Shown here in pieces: positions 56,301 to 64,000 of a DNA stretch of 64,000 nt. The stretch is taken from contig OZ251227.1 of the NCBI GenBank assembly GCA_965240325.2, positions 2,480,001-2,544,000 on the forward strand, given 5' to 3'. Origin of the DNA: Rebecca billardiae RCC1528 (taxonomy: Eukaryota; Haptophyta). Every line of letters starts with the position of its first letter. The stretch's first letter is position 1. A program made the position numbers and the translations under genes. Under the pieces are notes generated by a model. That model searched no databases and was not told where the DNA came from. It worked only from the letters and a program-made list of their open reading frames with translations.

Positions 56301-57348
56301 ATGACGCTCGTCGGGGGCGTGCTGCGTCGCCTCTCGACGCAGGCGGCGCTGGCGGCGGTGCGCAACGCGCCGGCGGCCCCCGCGCCTGAGGCGCTGAGCG
56401 CCCTCGCGCGCGACTGGGCGCCCCGGAGCCGACGCACCGGCGTGATCGGGCGGAAGGCGGGCATGATGTCCGTCTGGGACAAATGGGGCGAGATGCGCCC
56501 AATCACAGTCGTCGAGCTGCAGGACAACGTCGTCGTGCAGGCGAAGACGATGGGGAAGGAGGGGGTCGACGCGGTGCAGGTCGGCGCGGGCTGGCAGAAG
56601 CAGAAGCGCGTGCGCAAGTCTGAATGGCGCCACTTCGAGCTCAAGGGCATCGAGCTCAAGCGCGACGTGGGCGAGTTCCAAGTGAGCGCAGACGCCGTGC
56701 TGCCCGTGGGCACGCGCATCGTGGCGCGGCACTTCGCGCCGGGGCAGCTGGTGGACGTGCAGGGCACGACCAAGGGCAAGGGCTTCGCCGGCGTGATGAA
56801 GCGCCACGGCTTCAAGGGCCAGCCCGCCTCACACGGCGTGACGAAGGCGCACCGCAAGCCCGGCTCCAACGCGGGCGGCACCAACTCCTACACGGGCGGC
56901 AAGGTGATCAAGGGGAAGAAGATGCCGGGGAACATGGGGAACAAGACGGTGACGACGAAGAACGTGCGCGTGTACAAGGTGGACGTGCCGCGCAACCTCC
57001 TCTTCCTCCTCGGCAGCATACCCGGCGCGGAGGGCGGCGTCGTGCGCGTCACAGACGCAAAGTCTTGCAAACGGCTCGTGCCGGAGGGAGCGGACCCGCC
57101 GCCGTTCCCAACCTTCCTGCCGGACGACGCGAGAGAGGACGTGCGCGCAGCGCCGGGCCCGCCCAGCCCCCTCCGCGCGCGCGCGCTCGCTGCCCCTGCC
57201 CGCGGCGTGCACCATCCGACCACGCTCCGTGTGCGCGCGCCCACCCGCCGCCCCACTCCCCGCCGCCGCTGCGCCGCACGCACAGGACCCGTCTGAGCTC
57301 GTGATGCCGGAGGCAGAGGTGGATCCGTTCAACTACGAGCAGGCGTGA
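56301..57348 (+). CDS. MRPL3: Mitochondrial ribosomal protein uL3m (L3)
   Basis: Exon 1 is 56301-57140 and exon 2 is 57286-57348 (donor GTGCGC, acceptor CACAG, phase 0), 300 residues. Without splicing the frame runs into 50 Arg/Pro-rich residues; with splicing it ends DPSELVMPEAEVDPFNYEQA. The N-terminus (MTLVGGVLRRLSTQAALAAV) is a mitochondrial targeting sequence. The bacterial-type L3 fold follows: RTGVIGRKAGMMSVWDKWG, then the signature DVQGTTKGKGFAGVMKRHGF with GQPASHGVTKAHRKPGS, and KKMPGNMGNKTVTTKNVRVY. L3 binds 23S rRNA near the peptidyl-transferase centre at an early step of large-subunit assembly. A plastid product is less likely because rpl3 is usually plastid-encoded in red-lineage algae. 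Confidence 0.92.
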
Positions 57349-57934
57349 TAGCCAAGCGGTGGCATGGTTGGGCTGTACGGGCATGTCGCGCGCGACCCGC
57401 GGCGCCGCCCGGATCCGACTGCCCGGACGCTCGTCACCGCGCGGCCACCGACTGTCCGACATCAGCCTGGCGCCGCCCTGACGATGTTGATTGATGATCG
57501 TCGTCCGACGACTACTGTGAGGAGCAGCGAGTAGTTATCATCGTTATCGATGATCTATCTGATGCATGTATGCGCTGTAGTCATCCGACTGCGCTAGATA
57601 TCGCCGCCCCCACTGGTCACACCCGCCAGTAGTCGTCACCCCACCCGCCAGGCCGCCGGCAGGCTGAGGCGGGCTGCCACGGGCACCCGTGGGCCACGGC
57701 GCGGCCGCGGGCCGGCACCCGGCCCCGCGTTACCCGTACGGCCGCACGTGAGAGTTCCGCCGGCGGCCGGATCGGATTCGCTGCTACTGGCGGTATGATG
57801 ACGAGTACGTTGCTAATGCTAGACACTGCTGTTCCGGTGAGTCACTGTTCGCGAGTGGTCTACGTACTGCATGATGCTCATCATCTGTATGGCCGCTGAG
57901 AGAAACGTCTGGCAGGCTAGCTACGAGTAGTAAG
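57349..57934. other. Convergent intergenic region
   Basis: No gene is visible between uL3m (plus) and the HECT gene (minus). A GC-rich stretch lies at 57605-57760 and an AT-richer one at 57480-57600. Confidence 0.5.
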
Positions 57935-60900
57935 CTACGAGAGCTCGAAGCCCGAGTTGGAGTGGATGGCGGTGCGCAGCTTGTCGCGCAGCAGCTTCTT
58001 GCTGCGAAAGTCGGGCAGCTTGAGCAGGTTGAAGCACGTCGCGGCGGTCGGCAGCCGCTCGCGCTCGGCCGGTGTGAGGCCGACCAGGGTGAGCACCCCG
58101 CTGAGCGCGCTGCGCGCCTCGCCGCCCGCGGCGACGCACTGGATGGCAAACGGCGGCTCGAGGTTGGCAAAGCCGAGCAGCGGCGGGCGCGAGCACGCGG
58201 TGACGAACTTGAGGAAGGCCTTGCGCTCCGCGGCGTCGAACTCGGCGAGCACCTGCCACAGGTGGCGCACGGTCGGGCTGAGATCGTGGTACCCTCCGTG
58301 GTACCGGGTGTGCCGGCGCAGGTCGTCCACGTCGATCTCGACGTCATCTCCGACCAGCAGCCGCACCGCCTCGGGCGCGGAGAAGAGCCGGAGCCAGCCC
58401 GGCTGCAGGCAGTCGACGAGCCCGCGGTGCAGCGCGCGCGCCTGCGACGAGACCTGCTTGTTCAGGTGGTAGTCTGCCACCAGGTGCACGTACTGAATCC
58501 GGTTGGCGTTGTCCACGGGCACCGCCGCGCCGCCCGGCTTCAGCTCGACCTGCCGGCGCGCGCCCAGCTCGTCCACGTCGATGGCGAAGCTGAGGCACAG
58601 GTCGGCCTCGACGTCGCCGGCGTAGCCCTTGACGCAGAGCAGCGAGGAGTGCAGCTGCGCGTCGAGCTGCGGCAGCTCGTCCAGCGAGTTGGCGCCGCCG
58701 AGCGCGCGCCGCACGAAGAAGGGCGCCAGCGGCACGTCGAGCGTCACGCCCTCGTACAGCGCCTTGCCCAGGATGCGGCCGACGAATTCAAATAGCGCCT
58801 CGTGCTGGGGGTGCAGCGCGGCCGCGTGCGGACTGGCGTAGAGCAAGCCGTCGGCGGTGCTGGCGAAGAGGCCGAGGTTCGCGTCGAAGGCGGCGCGCGT
58901 CGTCTCCTCCATGAACTCTTTGAAGACGCCGTTGTGGTCGATGCCCGCCTCCGCCGTGCCGAGCGCCGAGACGAACTTGACGCGGAGCACGTGCCGCAGC
59001 GCGCCGCGCGGCTGGCGCGCGAGCTGCGCGTAACCGTCTTGTAACAGCTCGGCGCGGCGCACGACGATGAGCAGCTCGGGCGCGGTGCGCGGGCGCTCGG
59101 CGGAGCCGTCGCCGCCGCGCACGCGTAGCTTGTCCGCGCGCACCAGCGCGCGGAAGATCTCGACGCGCCGCTCGAAGGGCAGCGCCCACGGCATCTGGCA
59201 CAGCGCGCCAAGCGCGGGCGCCGAGCCCGCCAGTGCCTCGGCGCCCAGCTGCTGCGCCCGCGCGCCCACGAGCCACGCCGTGTCCGAGCAGATGGGCTGG
59301 CGCTCGTGTCTCTCGCGCAGCTCGCGCAGCAGCTCGAGAAGCGGCTGCGTCAGCCCGCTCGCGCCGCCGCCGCCCGCGGGCGCGGCGCACACGCACTCCC
59401 ACGCGAGCGGGTTGAGCGCTCGGACGATCGCGCCAAGCTCGGCGGTGCAGAATCGGCGGCGTGTTCCGTCGTCCGCGAGCGCCGCCGACTCGAGCTCCGA
59501 GTCCTCGAGAGTGGGCAGTAGGACGGCCATGGCGCGCGCGAACAGCTCGAGCGCGCGCAGCGTTGGCCCGCTCGCGCCGGGCCCCGAGCCGCCGCCCAGC
59601 GCCGAGCCGAGCAGCGACGACCACAGCGCGCCCGCGCCGCCGCCCGCGCCGCGCGCCTCGCGCAGTCGTGGACCGAGCGCGCGCGCCCATAGCCTCGAGA
59701 GCAGGAGCGTCGGATACGCGAGGGCGGAGAGAAGCTCGGCGCGTCGCGCGGGCAGCGCGGCGAGCGCGTGCAGGTACAGCTCCACCGCGTCCTCCGGCAG
59801 CGCCACCGCCGGCGCGGACGCCTCCTCCTCGGCGCGGGCGCCGGCCTCGCCGGTGAGCGACGCAGCGAGACTCGACCCGAAGAGCCAGCTGACAGTTGGC
59901 GCGGCTGACAGCCCGCTGATCTGGCGCTCGATGGCGTGCGCGTGCGCGCGGCACGCCGAGCCGAGGTCGAGGGAGGAGCTCACCCAGCCGAGGAGCGGGT
60001 GGTACGCCCGCGAGCCGCCCGGACCCCCGCCGCCGCCGTCCGCCGGCTGCGCCGAGCGCAGCGTCTGCAGTCCATGCCGCGCCGCGCGCGCGAGCGCGTG
60101 AGGCAGCGACGGCGCGACGGCGGGCGGCGGGGCGGGCGGGGCGGAGGACGCTGCGCGCGTGGCGAGCGCGAGCGCGTTGCCGACGAGCCCAAGGGCGCTC
60201 GGCCCGTCGAGCTCGAGCGCCGCCGGCCCCGCACCCGCCGCGGACCCCGCCGGCGCGGCGTACGCGCCCGCGAGCGCGGCGCAGCACGCGCCGTGCACGC
60301 GCGCCCAGAGGGCCGCGGGGAGTTCCGCGGCCGCGCGGTCCACCAGCGCGGGCACGGCGAGGAGGTGGCGGGCGAAGTGCGCGCACGCGGCGGCGCGCGG
60401 CGGCTCGGCGCGCTCCGCGCGCAGCGGGCGCACGCCGAGCGACAGCGCGCCCGTCAGCACCGGCGCCGAGAGCGGGCCGGACTCGAAAAGTCCGGCGAGC
60501 GCGCCGAGCGCGCGCGCGAGCGCGCCGCTCGACGCGAGCGAGCTCAGCTGCGCCTCGGCAAAGGCGGCGAGCTCGGCGCGCGTGGCGTCGGCGGCGGGGG
60601 CGGCGGACCACGTGCGCGCGTCGGTGAGCACCAGGCACAGCCGCACGGGCGGGCCGAACGTGCGCGCCGCCTCGGCCGTAGCCGCGGACGGCGCGGGCGC
60701 GCCCGCCGCTCGCGCGCGCCGCTGCGCCCTCGCCGCGCACTCCACCGCGCGCAGGCAGGCGCCGAGCAGCGGTCGGAGCTGCGCGCGCCAGCGGTCGGCG
60801 TGCGTGGGGCTCAGCGCGGCCGCCGTGTACGCGCACCTCGCGCCCGCGCTCGCGCCGCCCTCCGCCGCGCCCTTCGCCCCGTCCATCGAGGCGAGAAGGC

Positions 60901-61252
60901 AGAGCGTCAGCGCGCGCAGCCTCGGGTCGTCGTCGGCGTCGTGGGCGGCGGCGGCGTGGGCGTTGGAGGCGGCGTGGCGCGAGATCGCGAGGTAGCGATC
61001 GACGAGCGAGACGAGCGCCTCGCACCGAGCCGGCGGTGTCTCGGGCACCGCCCACTCAGCCTCGAGCCGGCGCGCGAGCTGTCGGCGCGCGCGGTGCCGC
61101 CGGAGCAGGCGAGTGATGACGAGGCTTGCCGCGTGATTGGCGGCGGTCTGGCCCTGGTTGGCGCGCGCCGAGCGGGCCTCCTTGGCGCGTCGGAGGACCT
61201 CCTGCTTCGACTGGGCCTTGCCCGAAGGGAGCGAGCCGCCCAGGAAGCTCAT
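57935..61252 (-). CDS. HECT-domain E3 ubiquitin ligase (UBE3B/UBE3C, plant UPL6/UPL7 type)
   Basis: I choose ATG 61252 (MSFLGGSLPSGKAQSKQEVL) because UBE3B/C proteins start this way: a short lead, a charged helix, then an IQ-like motif (LVITRLLRRHRARRQLARRL). The protein has 1105 residues and no intron. The middle (about 60-730) is helical and Ala-rich with low-complexity segments. The HECT domain is about 735-1105: VLRVKFVSALGTAEAGIDHN, GVFKEFMEETTRAAF, FEFVGRILGKALYEGVTLDV, YLNK-like DYHLNKQVSSQ, and PPLLGF. The catalytic cysteine is Cys1073 in LPTAATCFNLLKLPDF, which accepts ubiquitin from E2 as a thioester. The family acts on misfolded and proteasome-bound substrates. Head-to-head with the O-fucosyltransferase-like gene. 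Confidence 0.92.
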   Translation of the reverse strand: MSFLGGSLPSGKAQSKQEVLRRAKEARSARANQGQTAANHAASLVITRLLRRHRARRQLARRLEAEWAVPETPPARCEALVSLVDRYLAISRHAASNAHAAAAHDADDDPRLRALTLCLLASMDGAKGAAEGGASAGARCAYTAAALSPTHADRWRAQLRPLLGACLRAVECAARAQRRARAAGAPAPSAATAEAARTFGPPVRLCLVLTDARTWSAAPAADATRAELAAFAEAQLSSLASSGALARALGALAGLFESGPLSAPVLTGALSLGVRPLRAERAEPPRAAACAHFARHLLAVPALVDRAAAELPAALWARVHGACCAALAGAYAAPAGSAAGAGPAALELDGPSALGLVGNALALATRAASSAPPAPPPAVAPSLPHALARAARHGLQTLRSAQPADGGGGGPGGSRAYHPLLGWVSSSLDLGSACRAHAHAIERQISGLSAAPTVSWLFGSSLAASLTGEAGARAEEEASAPAVALPEDAVELYLHALAALPARRAELLSALAYPTLLLSRLWARALGPRLREARGAGGGAGALWSSLLGSALGGGSGPGASGPTLRALELFARAMAVLLPTLEDSELESAALADDGTRRRFCTAELGAIVRALNPLAWECVCAAPAGGGGASGLTQPLLELLRELRERHERQPICSDTAWLVGARAQQLGAEALAGSAPALGALCQMPWALPFERRVEIFRALVRADKLRVRGGDGSAERPRTAPELLIVVRRAELLQDGYAQLARQPRGALRHVLRVKFVSALGTAEAGIDHNGVFKEFMEETTRAAFDANLGLFASTADGLLYASPHAAALHPQHEALFEFVGRILGKALYEGVTLDVPLAPFFVRRALGGANSLDELPQLDAQLHSSLLCVKGYAGDVEADLCLSFAIDVDELGARRQVELKPGGAAVPVDNANRIQYVHLVADYHLNKQVSSQARALHRGLVDCLQPGWLRLFSAPEAVRLLVGDDVEIDVDDLRRHTRYHGGYHDLSPTVRHLWQVLAEFDAAERKAFLKFVTACSRPPLLGFANLEPPFAIQCVAAGGEARSALSGVLTLVGLTPAERERLPTAATCFNLLKLPDFRSKKLLRDKLRTAIHSNSGFELS

Positions 61253-61364
61253 GCTCGCCGGTGGGCGGGGCGATGCCGCGTCTGGATTGTGGGCGCGGAC
61301 TCCGGTGCGGCCGGAGCTCACCTGCGGCTGGTGTGCGCGATGGCTGCCGCAGGCTTGATGCACG
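61253..61364. promoter_or_regulatory. 112-bp divergent promoter, HECT ligase and O-fucosyltransferase-like genes
   Basis: Start codons at 61252 (minus) and 61365 (plus). It contains GGGCGGGGC (an Sp1-like GC box) at 61264 and an ATG at 61356 out of frame 5' of the plus-strand start. Confidence 0.4.
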
Positions 61365-63315
61365 ATGCGCAGTGAGCTGCTCCTCGTCATCGGCCTGCTC
61401 GCGCTTGCGGCCCTGTGGTCGAGCGTCGAGCTGTACGCCGCCTTCATCCACCGCGGCGCGCCACGCGAGGTCTCGGAGAAGCAAGCCGTTCAGTCCTGCA
61501 CCGAGCTGCTGCTGAGCACCGGCTGCCGCCCTGAGCTGCCGCTCGAGTGCCGCGCGCTGTGCGCGTCGGAGCCGTCCGTGGAGAAGGGCGCCGGCGCGAG
61601 CGCCGCCCGCCCATCGACCTCGCCACTGAACGGCAGCGCGGCGAACGAGCGCTCTGCAAGCGGCCTGGCGGGCAACGCCAGCGGCGTGCCCGCTGCTGAG
61701 GACCCGTCTGACGCCGGCGCGGACGAGGAGGCGGATGCGGACTCGGACTCGGACTCGGACGCGGACGCGGCCGCGGACCCGGCCGCTGACGAGGACTACG
61801 GGGCCGACCGTCCGCCCCCCGCGCGCAACCTCACGCGCTGCGCGCAGCGCGTCGAGGCGGGCGCGTGCTTCTCAGACCCGGTGCGGATGCTGCGCCGCTG
61901 CCGGGACGACTGCGTGCCGTACCGCGGCCTGCCGCGCGAGATCAGCCGGTGGAGGGCGCCGCGCGAGTGCTTCGCGAACGGCGCCCCCGGGCTGGTCCGG
62001 CACGACGGGCTGCCCGCCGTCGACCCCGTGGGCTACGTCCAGCTCGTCGGCGGGCGCGAGCAGATGAACAAGCACCGCTTCCTCGTGCTCGATGGGCTGT
62101 TCTACGCGCACGCGCTCAACCGCACTTTTGTCGAGCCCGCCGTGGCGAACTCGCGGCTGGTGGAGTCGCCGCGGCGGGCGCGGGAGCTGCTCGGCTCGTC
62201 GGAGACGCTCGGCTTCGGCTCGTACTGGGAGATGGACTCCCTGTGCGCCTTCCACCGCACGATCGACCTCGTCGCGTTCACGAGGCTCAATGTGCGCGCT
62301 GCTGCCTGCCGCCCGCGCCGCCGCACGCGCCGCCGCACGCGCTGGGTGCCACCCTCCCCTCCCCGTGCCCGCTGCCGGGGCAAGCACGGGCGTGGCGCGG
62401 GGCGGCCGCTGTGGGAGGCCGCAGGGGCACCCCTGGCCCGGCCTGCCACGGCGCGTGCGCGCGGGGCAGCGGCTCACCCCTCACCCTCGCCCTCGCCCTC
62501 CCCCCCCCCCCCCGCGCGCGCAGGAGGCCAACGCCCTGCGCTCCGTCCTCGTGCTCCCGCGCACGGCGCGCGAGACGCGGATCGGTGGCATCAACCTCGA
62601 GACGGAGCGGCAGGTGCAGGCTGCGTTCGAGCCGTTCACAGAGTACAAGCTGATCCAGCTCGACACGTTCTACCGCTCGTCGCTGCTCCGACCCGTCGCG
62701 CTGCGGCTCTCGCCCAAGATCGAGGCGTTCGCCAAGCGGCAGGCCAAGTCGTTCATGGGCGCCAAGTACATGGCGGTGCAGTGGCGCTCGGAGACGGTGG
62801 CGCGCGACCGGTGGGAGCCGTGCGTCGAGTACGTGTCCGCGGTGGTGCAGCGCATCGCGTCGCGGCTGCGCTTCGGCGGCATGCAGATTCTGCTGATTTC
62901 GGACGTCTTCCCGGACACTTCCGACACCGACTTCCGCGGGCCGAGCGCGCGGCTCGCCGCGCTGCGCAAGTTCGAGGAGAAGATGCCGGGCATCATCTCG
63001 CAGCCGATCCACCCGGCGATCGCGATGATCGCCGACTCGGGGATCAAGGCGATCGTCGAGCAGTACCTCGCGATCAACGCGCCCTACTTCTTCGCCGCGT
63101 CGATGGGGGAGACGAACAAGGTGGTGGGCGAGGGCGGCACGTGCGCCAAGCCGGGCTCGGGCTTCGTCGACACGATCGTGCGCGAGCGGCTGGAGCGCGG
63201 GCTGAAGAGCTACCCGCTGCTGCACGTGCGGCTCACCAACGCGGCGGGCAAGGTGATCGAGTCGTTCGGCGGGCCGAACGTGGGCGAGACGACGGTGCAG
63301 CGGCCGCGGAGGTGA
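61365..63315 (+). CDS. GDP-fucose O-fucosyltransferase-like type II membrane protein
   Basis: Two exons, 61365-62291 and 62524-63315 (donor AAT|GTGCGCGC, acceptor GCGCGCAG|GAG, phase 0), 572 residues. The N-terminus is a signal anchor (LLLVIGLLALAALWSSVELY). Cys-rich pieces SCTELLLSTGCRPELPLECR and CAQRVEAGACFSDPVRMLRR + CRDDC resemble half ShK domains, separated by an Asp/Ser-rich acidic linker with alternating DSDSDSDAD. The catalytic part begins GYVQLVGGREQMNKHRFLVL; exon 2 includes RSSLLRPVALRLSPKIEAFA, KYMAVQWRSETVARDRW (like the donor-binding HxRxE-type motif), ILLISDVFPDTSDTDF, and a C-terminal helix. The O-FucT fold transfers fucose to Ser/Thr of secreted proteins or to wall glycans. 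The target here is unknown. The intron holds a C14 run just before its acceptor. Confidence 0.78.
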
Positions 63316-63560
63316 CCAGGTGGTGGGCGGTGGAGGGTTGAGACCCGGCGGCACGGTTGCTCGAGCTGACGTCTAACGTCAGGTCGCAGGCACAGCCAGT
63401 CAGCCACAGACGCCTCCCATCGTCAGTATTGGCGCTCGATCGCCCATCAATAATGAAATGAATAACCAATAACTACATCATCCAATATAACATTTCCAAC
63501 GTGCTTTTCTGAATTTCCACCTGACGAGACTGCGGAGAAGTCCGCACAAGCGACACAAGG

Positions 63561-64000
63561 ATGGCGGCCGACACGTCCGGCACGGCCGAATCATCAGCGC
63601 AGCAGCTGCGCCACCGCGCAGGGGCGGCGCGCCCAGCGGCCAGGCGCCTGCCGCGCGCGGACTCGAACGAATCCGAGCTTGGCGACACCGATGGCGACGT
63701 GAGCGCCGACGAGACGGACCGCAGCCTGCACGCACCGGCGGCGTCGTCGTCGAAGGAGCCCAAGTGGCGGCGCGTGGCCGTGCGCGCCTTCTCCGCGTGG
63801 TGCATGACGGCGGCGGCGCTGGTGATCCTCTACCTCGGCCACCTCGCCGTGTGCACCCTCGTCTTCGCCATCCAGGTGATGATCTTCAAGGAGGTCACGA
63901 TGGTGCGCTACCGGACGGAGAAGTCGTCCGAGGTCCCAATGTTCCGGACGATCCAGTGGCTGTGGTTCGCGGTGGCGATCTTCTTCAGCTACGGCGACGC
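63561..64000 (+). CDS. CDP-diacylglycerol synthase (phosphatidate cytidylyltransferase), N-terminal part
   Basis: ATG at 63561; 146 complete codons before the window ends, so the catalytic C-terminal half is missing. The N-terminus is hydrophilic (ADETDRSLHAPAASSSKEP). It is followed by WRRVAVRAFSAWCMTAAALV with ILYLGHLAVCTLVFAIQVMI, FKEVTMVRYRTEKSSEVPMF, and RTIQWLWFAVAIFFSYGDA. The order of a first TM pair, the FKEV/FKEI motif, a charged loop, then FRTIQWLWF and a YG is typical of eukaryotic CDS1/CDS2. The enzyme makes CDP-diacylglycerol from phosphatidate and CTP, the precursor of phosphatidylinositol and phosphatidylglycerol, in the ER or an organelle membrane. Confidence 0.88.
   Translation, partial: MAADTSGTAESSAQQLRHRAGAARPAARRLPRADSNESELGDTDGDVSADETDRSLHAPAASSSKEPKWRRVAVRAFSAWCMTAAALVILYLGHLAVCTLVFAIQVMIFKEVTMVRYRTEKSSEVPMFRTIQWLWFAVAIFFSYGD

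Noticed and set aside
56135-56884. 250-codon N-terminal extension of the 816-residue protein
   Set aside because: It overlaps the uL3m gene on the other strand and reads as low-complexity shadow.
57141-57299. Arg/Pro-rich C-terminus of uL3m by read-through
   Set aside because: A GTGCGC...CACAG intron removes it and gives a compact, acidic natural end; the read-through part is GC-rich filler.
1-64000. tRNA, rRNA or snRNA genes
   Set aside because: I looked for the T-loop GTTCRANNC and paired stems and found only isolated fragments such as ATTCGAACGC (40683) without a cloverleaf; no rRNA-like stretches are present.

Overview
This window is nuclear DNA of a eukaryote, most likely a GC-rich alga with a red-lineage (secondary) plastid; a haptophyte is my best guess, but this is inference without any database search. 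The pointers are spliced genes with short GT-AG introns, an ER chaperone ending in HDEL, a mitochondrial-type uL3, a twin-arginine thylakoid-lumen FKBP, a NEK kinase, a HECT ubiquitin ligase and an extreme GC bias at third codon positions. Nothing looks bacterial or viral: there are no operons, CRISPR arrays, rRNA genes or convincing tRNA genes.

Layout. 0-7 kb: a truncated gene of unknown function (minus), a frame-broken coiled-coil gene (minus) and a tandem-UBX protein (minus). 7-13 kb: a 2028-residue TPR-CHAT protein whose TPR half is about 36 copies of a 120-bp unit. 13.9-15.7 kb: a TMEM222/RTE1 homologue diverging from an IMP1-type signal peptidase. 16.3-21.7 kb: an unrecognised 650-residue protein, a TPR protein and a coiled-coil protein. 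22.8-29.3 kb: a small membrane protein, a secreted lysyl-endopeptidase-like serine protease with a WSC-like C-terminus, and a sulfotransferase. 30.9-40.6 kb: a lumenal FKBP, a methyltransferase-like/F-box/RCC1 fusion, BiP and a NEK-RCC1 kinase. 41.9-43.7 kb: an unknown protein. 43.7-49.2 kb: a gene-poor, AT-richer block with two TIR-bounded elements. 49.2-52.8 kb: a double glycosyltransferase. 53.7-64 kb: an unknown membrane protein, mitochondrial uL3, a HECT ligase, an O-fucosyltransferase-like protein and the start of CDP-diacylglycerol synthase.

Seven head-to-head gene pairs separated by about 90-280 bp dominate the architecture, so shared bidirectional promoters are the likely regulatory mode. 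Functionally the window mixes protein quality control (UBX/Cdc48 cofactor, HECT, F-box, BiP, FKBP), organelle maintenance (uL3m, IMP1, a possible MICOS-type protein) and the secretory/glycan pathway (double glycosyltransferase, O-fucosyltransferase, sulfotransferase, secreted protease).

The most interesting items are a dispersed repeat family with at least four copies, one of which supplies the last codons and stop of the glycosyltransferase gene; two TIR-bounded elements; the TPR-CHAT protein with its recently expanded array; the methyltransferase-like/F-box/RCC1 fusion; and introns whose two ends carry inverted GTGCGCGC / GCGCGCAG termini.
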